The notes beneath the pieces were generated by a model. It was not told where the DNA came from and searched no databases. It worked only from the letters and a program-made list of their open reading frames with translations. Below are positions 32,528 through 40,921 of a DNA stretch of 64,000 nt, piece after piece. Position 1 is the stretch's first letter. The number at the start of each line of letters is the position of its first letter. This DNA comes from Branchinecta lynchi (taxonomy: Eukaryota > Arthropoda > Branchiopoda > Anostraca > Branchinectidae): contig JAKZAP010000018.1 of assembly GCA_023053575.1 (NCBI GenBank), positions 992,001-1,056,000 on the forward strand, in the 5' to 3' direction. A program made the position numbers and the translations under genes.

Positions 32528-33244
32528 ATGAACAGCGAAGGTATTCAGAAGAAAACAGCAACCATTCCGAAAAAGTATATGAATGGGTTGTTCAAACTGG
32601 AGAAATCGGAGCAAGAAACATTCCTTTCGCTGTGGAGTAAGGTAGTCACAGCCTCAGATGAAGTCGAAGGTGAAGACCGTACGACAGCGTGTTCCTCTGT
32701 TGACAAGAAAAAAGAGAAGAGCGTGCAGTTTTTAGCCGATATTAAAGCGAATTTACATGCTTCGCGAAGGTTTGGAAACTTCAAAGTGGACGTAAGCATC
32801 AAGAAGGTGCTGAGCAGCAAAATATGTGGAGTCAGTTTGGAACAAGCAGAACGTTTAATTATTGATTTAAATAAAGTGGAGGTGTATTTGGATTATTTAT
32901 CAGTGTTACTAAAAGCGAAAAAAGGTGAAGTGTATGCGTACATGCAAAAACTGTTCAATGACAACCCTGAGAATCTATACAAGTGTTTTCTTGAAGAACG
33001 ATTTAAGAAATATGGAGAAAGCAAATCAACAATAAGAAGATATCTTCAGTTGTATGGATTAGTCCGCGAATATCCTGGAATAGCTTTCTGTGGGAAAGGG
33101 TACTATTGCATCGTCGAAAATGAAAAAGCTATTCGCAAAGCGATCCAAGAGGATGAGATATTGTCTTCATTACTCAAGGAGCATCCTGCGCAAGTTTTCT
33201 TATCCGATGAAGTGTTGATTGATTTTGATAATCTGAGTCTATAA
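32528..33244 (+). CDS. Polinton protein of unknown function (238 aa), possible early regulator
   Basis: The start MNSEGIQKKTATIPKK is chosen because it follows the predicted splice acceptor directly; the longer frame from 32,468 begins inside a repeat. The N-terminal half is charged and probably helical (KKYMNGLFKLEKSEQE). The middle reads VSLEQAERLIIDLNKVEVYLD. The C-terminal part, RFKKYGESKSTIRRYLQLYG, could be a helix-turn-helix, but this is inference. It ends in an acidic stretch. It is the only gene of the element behind a TATA/heat-shock promoter and it lacks the TAAATG-type motif, which suggests expression before the structural genes. No family recognised. Confidence 0.75.
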   Translation: MNSEGIQKKTATIPKKYMNGLFKLEKSEQETFLSLWSKVVTASDEVEGEDRTTACSSVDKKKEKSVQFLADIKANLHASRRFGNFKVDVSIKKVLSSKICGVSLEQAERLIIDLNKVEVYLDYLSVLLKAKKGEVYAYMQKLFNDNPENLYKCFLEERFKKYGESKSTIRRYLQLYGLVREYPGIAFCGKGYYCIVENEKAIRKAIQEDEILSSLLKEHPAQVFLSDEVLIDFDNLSL

Positions 33245-33335
33245 ATGTTGAATTAAGTTTTCTCAATAAATTGGTGTTTCATTGATTGAGTTATAAGCTA
33301 GATTTTGTTGCTAGGTGGTGGTTATGTGTGAAGAG

Positions 33336-33755
33336 TCACACTGGTGGAACATTCTTCTGAACTATTGATGTATTCTTGCAATATTTATAGCCATTCAGAC
33401 GGACTTGTTTCATGTATTTTTCGCGAGGAAAAAATCGAAAGGTTTTACGCATCTCTGTTTCTCTCTGAATTACCTCCTCAATTGTTAACTGTCCGCATTT
33501 TAGCATTGACAACAACTCAGTATAAAAATCATAAATAGTCCTAAATTCTGCTTTTCTATCAGCAATGCTTAATTGCTTTTCAATTATTTCGATGATGACA
33601 GCACCCAAACTTAAAGAAGCTAGCGGTAGCACTAGAAACGCAGACATTCCTGCTGCCGAAAAGAGGAATTTGGATACAAGTAAGCTATTACTTATACGAT
33701 TGTAGTACTTGTAACTGCGACGGTAAACATACATTTTCTTTTCTAATTCTTCCAT
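33336..33755 (-). CDS. Polinton membrane protein (139 aa)
   Basis: The protein has one long hydrophobic stretch at about residues 25-58 (LLVSKFLFSAAGMSAFLVLP then LASLSLGAVIIEII), enough for two short transmembrane helices in a hairpin. A basic, Tyr-rich N-terminus (KKMYVYRRSYKYYNR) precedes it and a charged helical C-terminus follows. The start carries ACATAATAAATGG. It is on the minus strand, convergent with the 32,528 gene. Small membrane proteins at this end of the map are common in virus-like elements. A role in membrane disruption or virion assembly is speculation. Confidence 0.75.
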   Translation of the reverse strand: MEELEKKMYVYRRSYKYYNRISNSLLVSKFLFSAAGMSAFLVLPLASLSLGAVIIEIIEKQLSIADRKAEFRTIYDFYTELLSMLKCGQLTIEEVIQRETEMRKTFRFFPREKYMKQVRLNGYKYCKNTSIVQKNVPPV

Positions 33756-33979
33756 TTATTATGTAATAAAATTGTTTCAGAAATTATTTGATTGAATGAA
33801 AGGTTCGCGATTCGGAACACATCCGCCACCTGCTAAACTGTACGGAATCTTTCTTGACTGATTGGAGAGAATATAGACAGCGCTTGCTCTGTGAAACGCA
33901 TACTGAAACCAGTGCTTTTCTTTACGGCGGACAAAACTCAGCCGGGAGAAATTTATTAATAAAAATGTTCCCCTATTAA

Positions 33980-36900
33980 ATGATGAATACTGCAGAGGTT
34001 ATTCAGCTTTGTAAAAAGGTTATATCGAACAACAAATCGGTTATACAAAGATTACCGCTATACACATATAATGAACTGCGGACTTATGCGAAAATTAATA
34101 AAATCAAAACAAATGGAGCTAAGAAACATGAAATAACAAATAATATAATAAACCATCTTAATAAGTATATTTTGATAGCTGAAGATAAAATTAAAATTGA
34201 ACGCAGAAACGAAAGAACTCATAATAAGAACAGACCATCCGACTACAAACCAGAACCGAGATTACGAACCATTCTGGAAGATGAGATAAAAGAAAATAAT
34301 ATCACCATTACAAAACTAAAACAAGAATACAATGATAACAAAGAAAAAGAGACAAGCGAATTAAAGAAATTTCTGAAAAACAAGAACCTATCAACTCGCG
34401 GAAACCGAGAAGAAGTACTAAAAAGAGTTGGAGAATACTATAATAATATTATTACCAAACATAAAGATTCCGTACAGAAAAATAGAGATATCATAAGAGA
34501 TCAAACAGAAAGACGTGATAACAGTAGACAGAAACCAATTGGTTTATCAACTCTCTTCATAAATAAGAAAAAAATTAAAGAAGAAAAATTAATTCCTGAT
34601 CATGTATTTAGAACGGAAGAAGAACAGCAGCCTACTATTTTTAGCGAAAGTGAGAATGTATTCACTGTAAACGTTTCAGTTCAAGGTAATGGAGTTGACG
34701 AGCATACTCTTATTGCTTTTACTTTCGCAGATATACAGCGGCGAATGAACGAAATAAATCAATATAGAGTTCAGTTTGTAACTCGGGTTATTTTCCATCG
34801 ACAGGAGAATGATGAAGAAGTAGTAGTATATTACAACAGTACTTCTTGGATTTTAAATAAAAATAGCATTCTTACTCATAATCATTTGAATGATAATAAC
34901 AAGAGACTTAGTTCTTTAAGTAATACCCCTCGATCTGGGCTACAATTTAGTCGGTATGAAGGAATTGATTATAGGATGACACGAATAGAATCTTACATGG
35001 GAGGAACGTTTAAAATACTGCCAGATTTCGTAAAAAATAAAAAAGCGTGCACAAATATAAAAAATTTAGATCAAAAATGCTTTCTTTGGTCCATCTTAGC
35101 AAATCTACATCCAGCTAAGGATCATCCGGAAAGAATTTCGAAATATAAACAATATGAGAACGAATTTGATTTCGATGGGGTTACCAACTTCCCAATGGAT
35201 ACTAAAGATATACACAAATTTGAAAATAGATACAACATTAAGATTTGTTTATTTCAAATTGAAAAAGAGAAAATTATCAGAAGTCATATACTAAAAAGTA
35301 CAATCAATGGCAAAACAGCTAAACATGTTATTAATTTATTATATTTCGATAATCATTATGTACTGGTAAAGGATCTGAGCAGATTAGTTGGTAGTCAAAT
35401 CTCTAAAAATAAAACAAAGACATACCTATGCACTTTTTGCGGAAGGCATTTTACAAAAGAAGAACACTTTGAAAAACATGAAAGTAAAAATAATTGCGAA
35501 GATCCTGATATAATAATGCCTCCTGAAGGTTCAAGTATACAATATAAAAATATTGCAAAACAAATGAAAGTACCTTATTGCATAATAGCAGACTTTGAGT
35601 CTTATAACGAAGAATACAATCAGGTAAACGGGAAGAAAACAATAAAAGTGGCCAAACAGAAACCATTTGCTTACGGGTTTCAGGTATGCTGTTCCTTTGA
35701 TACAAACCAGAACAAATACTATGACTATTTCGGTGAAGACGCTGCAGAACATTTTGTTAAAACCGTTACAAAAGTATCCACAGAAATTGCAGACAAATAT
35801 GAAAGCAGACAAAGAAACCATACTTATACCAATGCAGAAATTACCGAAAAATGGAAAAATCTAATGAATAAGACTTGTCACATCTGTACAACTGAAATTA
35901 CTGAAAATCCTCACTTTGATCACGACCACATGACAGGAGAAGATAGGGGATTTGCTCATGCTGAATGTAATATGAAATACAGGATTCCTAGGCATATCCC
36001 GGTAGTAATGCATAATTTATCAAAATATGATTCTCATTTATTTGTTCGAGAATTGATACCTGATAACGGAATTTTTGAAAGTGCAGAAAGTTTCATATCA
36101 TTCTCGAAATCAATAAGTATAAGAAAGACGGATGCGGAAATAAAATATGAGATCCGGTTTATAGATTCAATTAGATTTATGGCTTCATCTTTAGACAAAC
36201 TATCAGCAAATTTAGCAACATGTTATTGCAAAGTACCTTGTAATCATCTAAGACAGAATTTCAAATTCACATCTAACAGCTTCAAAAATGACGATGAATT
36301 CAAAGAAATAATTAAAAAAGGGGTGTATCCCTATGAATTCGTAGATAGTTTCGATAAAATGAAATGTACAAAGTTACCACCAATAGAAAGCTTTTATTCT
36401 AGGTTGACGGGGAAAGGTATTGACAAAAGTGATTATAAAAGAGCGGTATCTATATGGAAGCAATTTAACTGTGAAACATTACTTGATTATACTAAATTAT
36501 ACCTAAAAAGTGATGTGTTAATATTGTCGGATGTTGTAGAGAATTTCAGAAATGTGTGTATACATAATTATGATCTGGATCCACTTCATTACTTCTCAGC
36601 TCCAGGACTAACATGGGATGCTTTCCTAAAACATTCGAAAGTAGACTTACCGTTATTCTCAAAGGAAGACATGTATACATTCATTGAAAAGGGAATAAGA
36701 GGTGGTGTATCCCAATGTATAAAAAGATACGCAAAAGCAAATAATAAATATACAAGTGATTATAATAAGCATAAACCACCTAATTATTTAATGTATTTGG
36801 ACGCTAATAATTTATATGGGTGGGCGATGTCGCAGAATTTACCAGCGAATGATTTCCAATTCATTTCCATACCGGATGATTTGAAAGAAAGGAATGAATA

Positions 36901-38044
36901 CGAATCACTCGAGTATTACAACCATCTAAAAACTCACATCAATTCGATAATGAAATTACAGAATGTAGGTGCTATATATGAGGTAGATTTAGAATATCCA
37001 AAAGAACTACACGAATTACACAAGGATTTACCATTAGCACCGGAACACTTTAACGGTAAGCTATGTACCACAGTATTAGATAAAACCAACTATGTAGTTC
37101 ACCACAGGAATCTAGAATTTTATTTACAAAAAGGCTTGATATTAAAAAGAGTACACAGAATACTAGGATTCACTGAAAGTGCTTACTTAAAAGGATATAT
37201 AGACCACAACACAGCACTTAGAACTAAAGGTACAAATGATTTTGAGAAGGACTTCTTTAAGCTTATGAATAATGCTTGCTTTGGAAAAACTATGGAAAAC
37301 GTAAGGAAGCGAGCGGATATGGAAATAATAACGGATGATGCAACAAGAGAAAAAATAATAAAGAAACCCAACTTTAAATCTGAAATAATATTCAGTGAAA
37401 ACTTTTCAGTAGCAAGAATGTCAAAGGAAAAGATAAAATTAGACAAACCAATGTACATCGGCTTTGCTGTATTAGAACTATCCAAGTTATTGATGTATGA
37501 ATTCCATTATGATTATATGAAGCCTAAATATGGAGATAAAATTGATTTGTGTTATATGGACACTGATTCTTTCATATATGATATTAGAACTGAAGATTTT
37601 TATCAAGATATCAAACAGGATTTGAATGAGAGGTTCGATACATCTGATTATGCGAAAGATAATCCGTATAGGTTTCCTAATGTAAATAAGAAAGTGATAG
37701 GAATGATGAAAGATGAATTAGGTGGACAGGTTATGACAGAGTTTGTTGGATTACGATCAAAAGTATATGCTTATTTAAAGGACAACCAAGACCCTTCAAA
37801 AGCTAGCAAAAAACTGAAAGGAATAAAAACCAATATAGTTAAAGATAAAATTACGATTCAAAACTATAAGGATGTACTGTTTGGTAAAACGGAAAACCTT
37901 TCTATAACCCAGTATAACTTAAGATCATACAAGCACAATATGTTTCTAGAAGAACAGAATAAAAAAGCGTTAGATCCTAAGGATGATAAAAGGATAGTAA
38001 CAAGCGATAAAATACACACTTTACCTTTAGGTTATAAACATTAA
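33980..38044 (+). CDS. Protein-primed family B DNA polymerase (1,354 aa)
   Basis: This is the Polinton replicase. The N-terminal region has two SAP-like helix pairs (about residues 20-50 and 125-150), a segment with CFLWSIL near 365 and NHYVLV near 460 that resembles a papain/OTU-like fold, and a Cys2His2-type motif (CTFCGRHF...HESKNNC, about 482-505). The proofreading exonuclease shows ADFESY (about 537), HNLSKYDSHLF and YLKSDVLIL. Inside it sits a CHICTT...HFDHDHMTG...CN segment (about 632-665) resembling endonuclease VII zinc/HNH motifs. Polymerase motifs are YLDANNLYGWAM (A, about 940), LMNNACFGKTMENVRKRADM (B) and YMDTDSF (C, about 1,192). All catalytic residues seen are intact. The start has CTATTAAATG. 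Confidence 0.97.
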   Translation: MMNTAEVIQLCKKVISNNKSVIQRLPLYTYNELRTYAKINKIKTNGAKKHEITNNIINHLNKYILIAEDKIKIERRNERTHNKNRPSDYKPEPRLRTILEDEIKENNITITKLKQEYNDNKEKETSELKKFLKNKNLSTRGNREEVLKRVGEYYNNIITKHKDSVQKNRDIIRDQTERRDNSRQKPIGLSTLFINKKKIKEEKLIPDHVFRTEEEQQPTIFSESENVFTVNVSVQGNGVDEHTLIAFTFADIQRRMNEINQYRVQFVTRVIFHRQENDEEVVVYYNSTSWILNKNSILTHNHLNDNNKRLSSLSNTPRSGLQFSRYEGIDYRMTRIESYMGGTFKILPDFVKNKKACTNIKNLDQKCFLWSILANLHPAKDHPERISKYKQYENEFDFDGVTNFPMDTKDIHKFENRYNIKICLFQIEKEKIIRSHILKSTINGKTAKHVINLLYFDNHYVLVKDLSRLVGSQISKNKTKTYLCTFCGRHFTKEEHFEKHESKNNCEDPDIIMPPEGSSIQYKNIAKQMKVPYCIIADFESYNEEYNQVNGKKTIKVAKQKPFAYGFQVCCSFDTNQNKYYDYFGEDAAEHFVKTVTKVSTEIADKYESRQRNHTYTNAEITEKWKNLMNKTCHICTTEITENPHFDHDHMTGEDRGFAHAECNMKYRIPRHIPVVMHNLSKYDSHLFVRELIPDNGIFESAESFISFSKSISIRKTDAEIKYEIRFIDSIRFMASSLDKLSANLATCYCKVPCNHLRQNFKFTSNSFKNDDEFKEIIKKGVYPYEFVDSFDKMKCTKLPPIESFYSRLTGKGIDKSDYKRAVSIWKQFNCETLLDYTKLYLKSDVLILSDVVENFRNVCIHNYDLDPLHYFSAPGLTWDAFLKHSKVDLPLFSKEDMYTFIEKGIRGGVSQCIKRYAKANNKYTSDYNKHKPPNYLMYLDANNLYGWAMSQNLPANDFQFISIPDDLKERNEYESLEYYNHLKTHINSIMKLQNVGAIYEVDLEYPKELHELHKDLPLAPEHFNGKLCTTVLDKTNYVVHHRNLEFYLQKGLILKRVHRILGFTESAYLKGYIDHNTALRTKGTNDFEKDFFKLMNNACFGKTMENVRKRADMEIITDDATREKIIKKPNFKSEIIFSENFSVARMSKEKIKLDKPMYIGFAVLELSKLLMYEFHYDYMKPKYGDKIDLCYMDTDSFIYDIRTEDFYQDIKQDLNERFDTSDYAKDNPYRFPNVNKKVIGMMKDELGGQVMTEFVGLRSKVYAYLKDNQDPSKASKKLKGIKTNIVKDKITIQNYKDVLFGKTENLSITQYNLRSYKHNMFLEEQNKKALDPKDDKRIVTSDKIHTLPLGYKH

Positions 38045-38047
38045 ATT

Positions 38048-38431
38048 CAAGTACCTACTTCAAAACTTCAAGTACCTACTTCAAAACTTCAAGTTCCTAC
38101 TTAAAAAATTCAAGTACCTACTTCAAAACTTCAAGTCCCTACTTAAAAACTTCAAGTACCTACTTAAAAAATTCAAGTACCTACTTAAAAACTTCAAGTA
38201 CCTACTTCAAAACTTCAAGTACCTACTTCAAAAAATCAAGTACCTACTTAAAAAATTCAAGTACCTACTTAAAAAAATCAAGTACCTACTTAAAAAATTC
38301 AAGTACCTACTTAAAAAATTCAAGTACCTACTTAAAAAAATCAAGTACCTACTTAAAAAATTCAAGTACCTGCTTAAAAAAATCAAGTACCTACTTCAAA
38401 ACTTCAAGTATATACTTAAAATACTCAAGTA
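38048..38431 (+). repeat. 21-bp minisatellite, 18 full units plus a partial
   Basis: Units read CAAGTACCTACTT followed by CAAAACTT, AAAAAATT or AAAAAAAT; 18 complete 21-bp copies run from 38,048 to 38,425. Each contains the inverted repeat AAGTA-CC-TACTT. The array begins four bases after the polymerase stop and fills the gap to the ATPase gene. In the polymerase frame the first units read QVPTSKL before TAA appears in unit 3. Confidence 0.95.
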
Positions 38432-38462
38432 AATCTTATAATGAAAAATTCTTCCTAAATAA

Positions 38463-39140
38463 ATGAATGAAAAGGCTCCAATCAAAGTCTGTGACTTTAG
38501 TGAAAAGAACACTTATCAGAATAAGCACGACCTTGCACCTCAGTGGCCATTTAGACTCTTAATTTGTGGTAGTTCTGGAACAGGGAAAACTAACCTTCTT
38601 TTGAATTTAATTTATGAATATCTTTGTTTCAACCGAATATACTTGTATGCTAAAGATCTTGAAGAAGATAAATATCAAGACCTTATAACCAATTTAACCA
38701 CTTTGGAGTCACAATGCAAATCGAAAGTCTTAACAGTAAGTAACAATCTTGATGATATTGTCGATGTTGACGACTTAGACCCTGAGTACCAAAACTTGAT
38801 TATCTTTGACGATTTTGTCACTGAAAAAGACCAGAAGAAAATAGAAGATTTATTCATAAGAGGAAGAAAGAAAAATGCCTCAATTATTTACTTGTCTCAA
38901 AGCTATCATAAAACGCCAAAGGTGGTAAGGCTCCAGTGCAATTATTTTGCATTCTTTCAGTGTTCTAATCCAAAAGAAGTAAAATTAATAAGACAAAGCC
39001 ATGTATCCAGTATAGACGATGAAAAATTTCTGAAACAATTCGAGACTGCAACCAAGGGCTACGGTTTTTTCTTCATAGATTTAAAAATAAAAGATAAAAC
39101 CCTTAAGTACAGGAAAAACTTTGAAAAATTTACCGGATAA
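38463..39140 (+). CDS. FtsK/HerA-type genome packaging ATPase (225 aa)
   Basis: Walker A is ICGSSGTGKTNLLLNL (residues about 37-52) and Walker B is LIIFDDF near residue 117. A conserved SQSYHKTPKVVRLQCNYF segment, the sensor region, follows. This family translocates genomic DNA into preformed capsids in Polintons, adenovirus-like and NCLDV-like viruses. The start lies in TAAATAAATG. It is followed 17 nt later by the fibre-like gene on the same strand. It is intact and of usual length for Polinton ATPases. Confidence 0.95.
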   Translation: MNEKAPIKVCDFSEKNTYQNKHDLAPQWPFRLLICGSSGTGKTNLLLNLIYEYLCFNRIYLYAKDLEEDKYQDLITNLTTLESQCKSKVLTVSNNLDDIVDVDDLDPEYQNLIIFDDFVTEKDQKKIEDLFIRGRKKNASIIYLSQSYHKTPKVVRLQCNYFAFFQCSNPKEVKLIRQSHVSSIDDEKFLKQFETATKGYGFFFIDLKIKDKTLKYRKNFEKFTG

Positions 39141-39156
39141 TTTATTTCTATAATAA

Positions 39157-39780
39157 ATGAATAAATTTGGTAGTGTTGGAAAAAAGGTTAGTAATGAATC
39201 GAATGAAAAGAGAGTTACTGATGACAACGGTAATATTAACCTACAAGGTAAGAGAATTATTATGTTAGGGGATGCGAAAGCTGACCAGGACGCTATTAGT
39301 TTCAGATCTATGACTATTATTTTGAATCAATTTAAAGAAGAAATTACCGCACAACAAGTGGGGGCAAATCAGTACTTTAGCGAAGATATCAACAGATTAA
39401 CTGCGATAGATGATTCTCCTGATAATTCGTTGGTAAGGAACAAAGATAAAGGGTTATTTGTAAAAGAAATAGTTCGAGTTAATGATAAAGAGATTAACGC
39501 TGAAAACAAGTTGATAACAAATGTTCAAAACCCTAGAAACAAAAATGATGCTGTTAATTTAGCAACGTTAACTATGAATCTTTTAGATTATGACAAAAAG
39601 CTTCTTGGGCAACACACCCATAACGGTATAATTGAAGGAAAGATTGCTGGTCAAAAAACTCGTATCGATAATATTGAAAGAGCAGTAGTAAATATTTTAA
39701 AAAGGCTTCTAGAGCTAGAGCTAAAACCTGTTGACAAACCATTCGTTACCAGAATAGAAAAAATGATGGCTGGTAAATAA
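39157..39780 (+). CDS. Fibre- or tail-spike-like structural protein (207 aa)
   Basis: Two segments, NINLQGKRIIMLGDAKADQD and NKLITNVQNPRNKNDAVNLA, repeat a pattern (aliphatic-x-G/N-x-I-x-N-aliphatic-x-D/N-P-x-x-x-x-DAv) typical of trimeric phage tail fibres and related spikes. A heptad-patterned C-terminal helix, IDNIERAVVNILKRLLELEL, could trimerise. This suggests a vertex fibre or attachment protein. It sits between the ATPase and a core-like protein gene, consistent with a structural role. The start has TATAATAAATG. The resemblance is by pattern only, and receptor binding cannot be read from the sequence. Confidence 0.6.
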   Translation: MNKFGSVGKKVSNESNEKRVTDDNGNINLQGKRIIMLGDAKADQDAISFRSMTIILNQFKEEITAQQVGANQYFSEDINRLTAIDDSPDNSLVRNKDKGLFVKEIVRVNDKEINAENKLITNVQNPRNKNDAVNLATLTMNLLDYDKKLLGQHTHNGIIEGKIAGQKTRIDNIERAVVNILKRLLELELKPVDKPFVTRIEKMMAGK

Positions 39781-39810
39781 ATTTTATATGATAAATTAAT
39801 TCCCTAATAA

Positions 39811-40368
39811 ATGGTTGAGATATTTGAGTATACAGTTTATTTGTCAAAGCTTCAGAAAGGAAAGCTGAAGAAATGTTTTGATGCTAAACAAAAATGTCAG
39901 ATACGTGTTAGTCATAGTAGACAAAATGAACGAGAACAAGTCAAGTTACTTTTAAGTAAACGACAAACTGATAAAATTGAAACATGTAAAATGAATAATA
40001 AGGGTTGTGACATAGATGTATCATACAAGCAGATGAGAGAAGCGATTCAAAAAGGTGGATTACTTCCATTCTTAATACCGTTAGCTGTAGCCCTTGGTAA
40101 GGCAGCTTTAACAAGCGGAGCTGCTGCTTTGGGTACATTCGCTGGTAAGAAATTGGTGGATAACATAACCAACACAGGTGGGGCGCTTACACTTCCTGGA
40201 ACACAAAAAGTTGTGGGACGGGGAAGACCTAAGAAGAAAACCGATGATGTTAACACAGGTGGAGCGCTAACACTTCCTGGAACACAAAAAGTTGTGGGTA
40301 ATGGGGTACGTGGAAGGCCTAGGAAGTCAAAAAACGGGGACATCAAAAAAGAAGCAAAAGTAAAGTAG
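39811..40368 (+). CDS. Polinton core/minor capsid-like protein with membrane-active segment and AT-hooks (185 aa)
   Basis: The N-terminal 60 residues are basic and Cys-containing. A hydrophobic, Ala/Gly-rich segment follows (GLLPFLIPLAVALGKAALTS, then AAALGTFAGKK), resembling adenovirus pVI/pX-like membrane-active or core precursor peptides. The C-terminus has a 16-residue duplication NTGGALTLPGTQKVVG, each copy followed by an AT-hook-like core (RGRPKKK; RGRPRKS) expected to bind A/T-rich minor grooves. NTGG-A matches the adenovirus protease consensus (M/I/L/N)xGG-x, so this may be a substrate of the neighbouring protease. The start has CCCTAATAAATGG. The 3' end overlaps the protease frame (-1) and contains A AAA AAC at 40,329-40,335. 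Confidence 0.75.
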   Translation: MVEIFEYTVYLSKLQKGKLKKCFDAKQKCQIRVSHSRQNEREQVKLLLSKRQTDKIETCKMNNKGCDIDVSYKQMREAIQKGGLLPFLIPLAVALGKAALTSGAAALGTFAGKKLVDNITNTGGALTLPGTQKVVGRGRPKKKTDDVNTGGALTLPGTQKVVGNGVRGRPRKSKNGDIKKEAKVK

Positions 40369-40391
40369 GACCTCTAACTAATTTTGATATT

Positions 40392-40736
40392 ATGGATGCA
40401 TTAGGGAGTATACCACAGTTTCGAGGTGTTTTCTCTTTAGATACGCTACCCAAACATATAAACGATTCGGAATGCGGTGTCATTAATTATGATAAACGTG
40501 GAATGCCTGGAACACATTGGGTTGCCTATTGTAATCTACCTGAATCCCCCTATGTCGAATTTTTCGATTCTTTCGGTATTCCTCCAGGAAAAGAAATAGT
40601 TAAATATCTAAAAACTTCAAAGAAAAAAATAGCTTATGAAAATCTTGCTGTCCAAAATATAGACGAAGTAAACTGTGGACTTCACTGTATTTCCTACATT
40701 AAGCGCAAAATGAAGTTGGTAGCTTTTCGTTTATAA
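40392..40736 (+). CDS. Adenain-like cysteine protease (PRO)
   Basis: The maturation protease of Polintons and adenoviruses (C5/Ulp1 fold). Motifs in order are FRGVF, ECGVINYD, the catalytic His in GTHWVAY, acidic FFDSFG, Gln in LAVQNIDE and the nucleophile Cys in NCGLHCISYI. It would cleave capsid and core precursors. The first ATG (40,392) lacks the element's start motif. The frame is open from 40,323, and the eight codons before the ATG read GPLTNFDI, which I recall as a conserved N-terminus of Polinton PRO. So translation probably enters from upstream by a -1 shift from the preceding ORF. The tail after the Cys is short but ends where the family is variable. Confidence 0.9.
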   Translation: MDALGSIPQFRGVFSLDTLPKHINDSECGVINYDKRGMPGTHWVAYCNLPESPYVEFFDSFGIPPGKEIVKYLKTSKKKIAYENLAVQNIDEVNCGLHCISYIKRKMKLVAFRL

Positions 40737-40753
40737 AAATTGTTTTCTAATAA

Positions 40754-40921
40754 ATGGAGATTTATTGTATGAAATGTAAAAAGAGCACTGACACTGAATC
40801 AATGTTTAAGGCAGTGTCACAAAAAAATAATGTTCCAATGCTAAAAGGGAATTGTGTTATTTGCGGATCGAGGAAAAATCGCTTTTTAAAAAAAACCTCA
40901 ACGCAGAAACAGATATATTAA
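40754..40921 (+). CDS. Small zinc-ribbon protein (55 aa)
   Basis: The protein begins MEIYCMKCKK and continues to GNCVICGSRKNRF. Two CxxC pairs make a zinc ribbon, and the layout matches the small DUF5679-type proteins found in Polintons and some viruses. The start has the strong motif TTCTAATAAATGG. The frame ends at 40,921, but the integrase frame (-1) overlaps it from 40,852, and the heptamer A AAA AAA at 40,888-40,894 is correctly phased for a -1 shift. It may be both a free zinc-ribbon protein and the N-terminal domain of an integrase fusion. Confidence 0.85.
   Translation: MEIYCMKCKKSTDTESMFKAVSQKNNVPMLKGNCVICGSRKNRFLKKTSTQKQIY

Noticed and set aside
35451..35864. Frames on both strands inside the DNA polymerase gene
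   Set aside because: They are shadows of the polymerase frame with no motif of their own.
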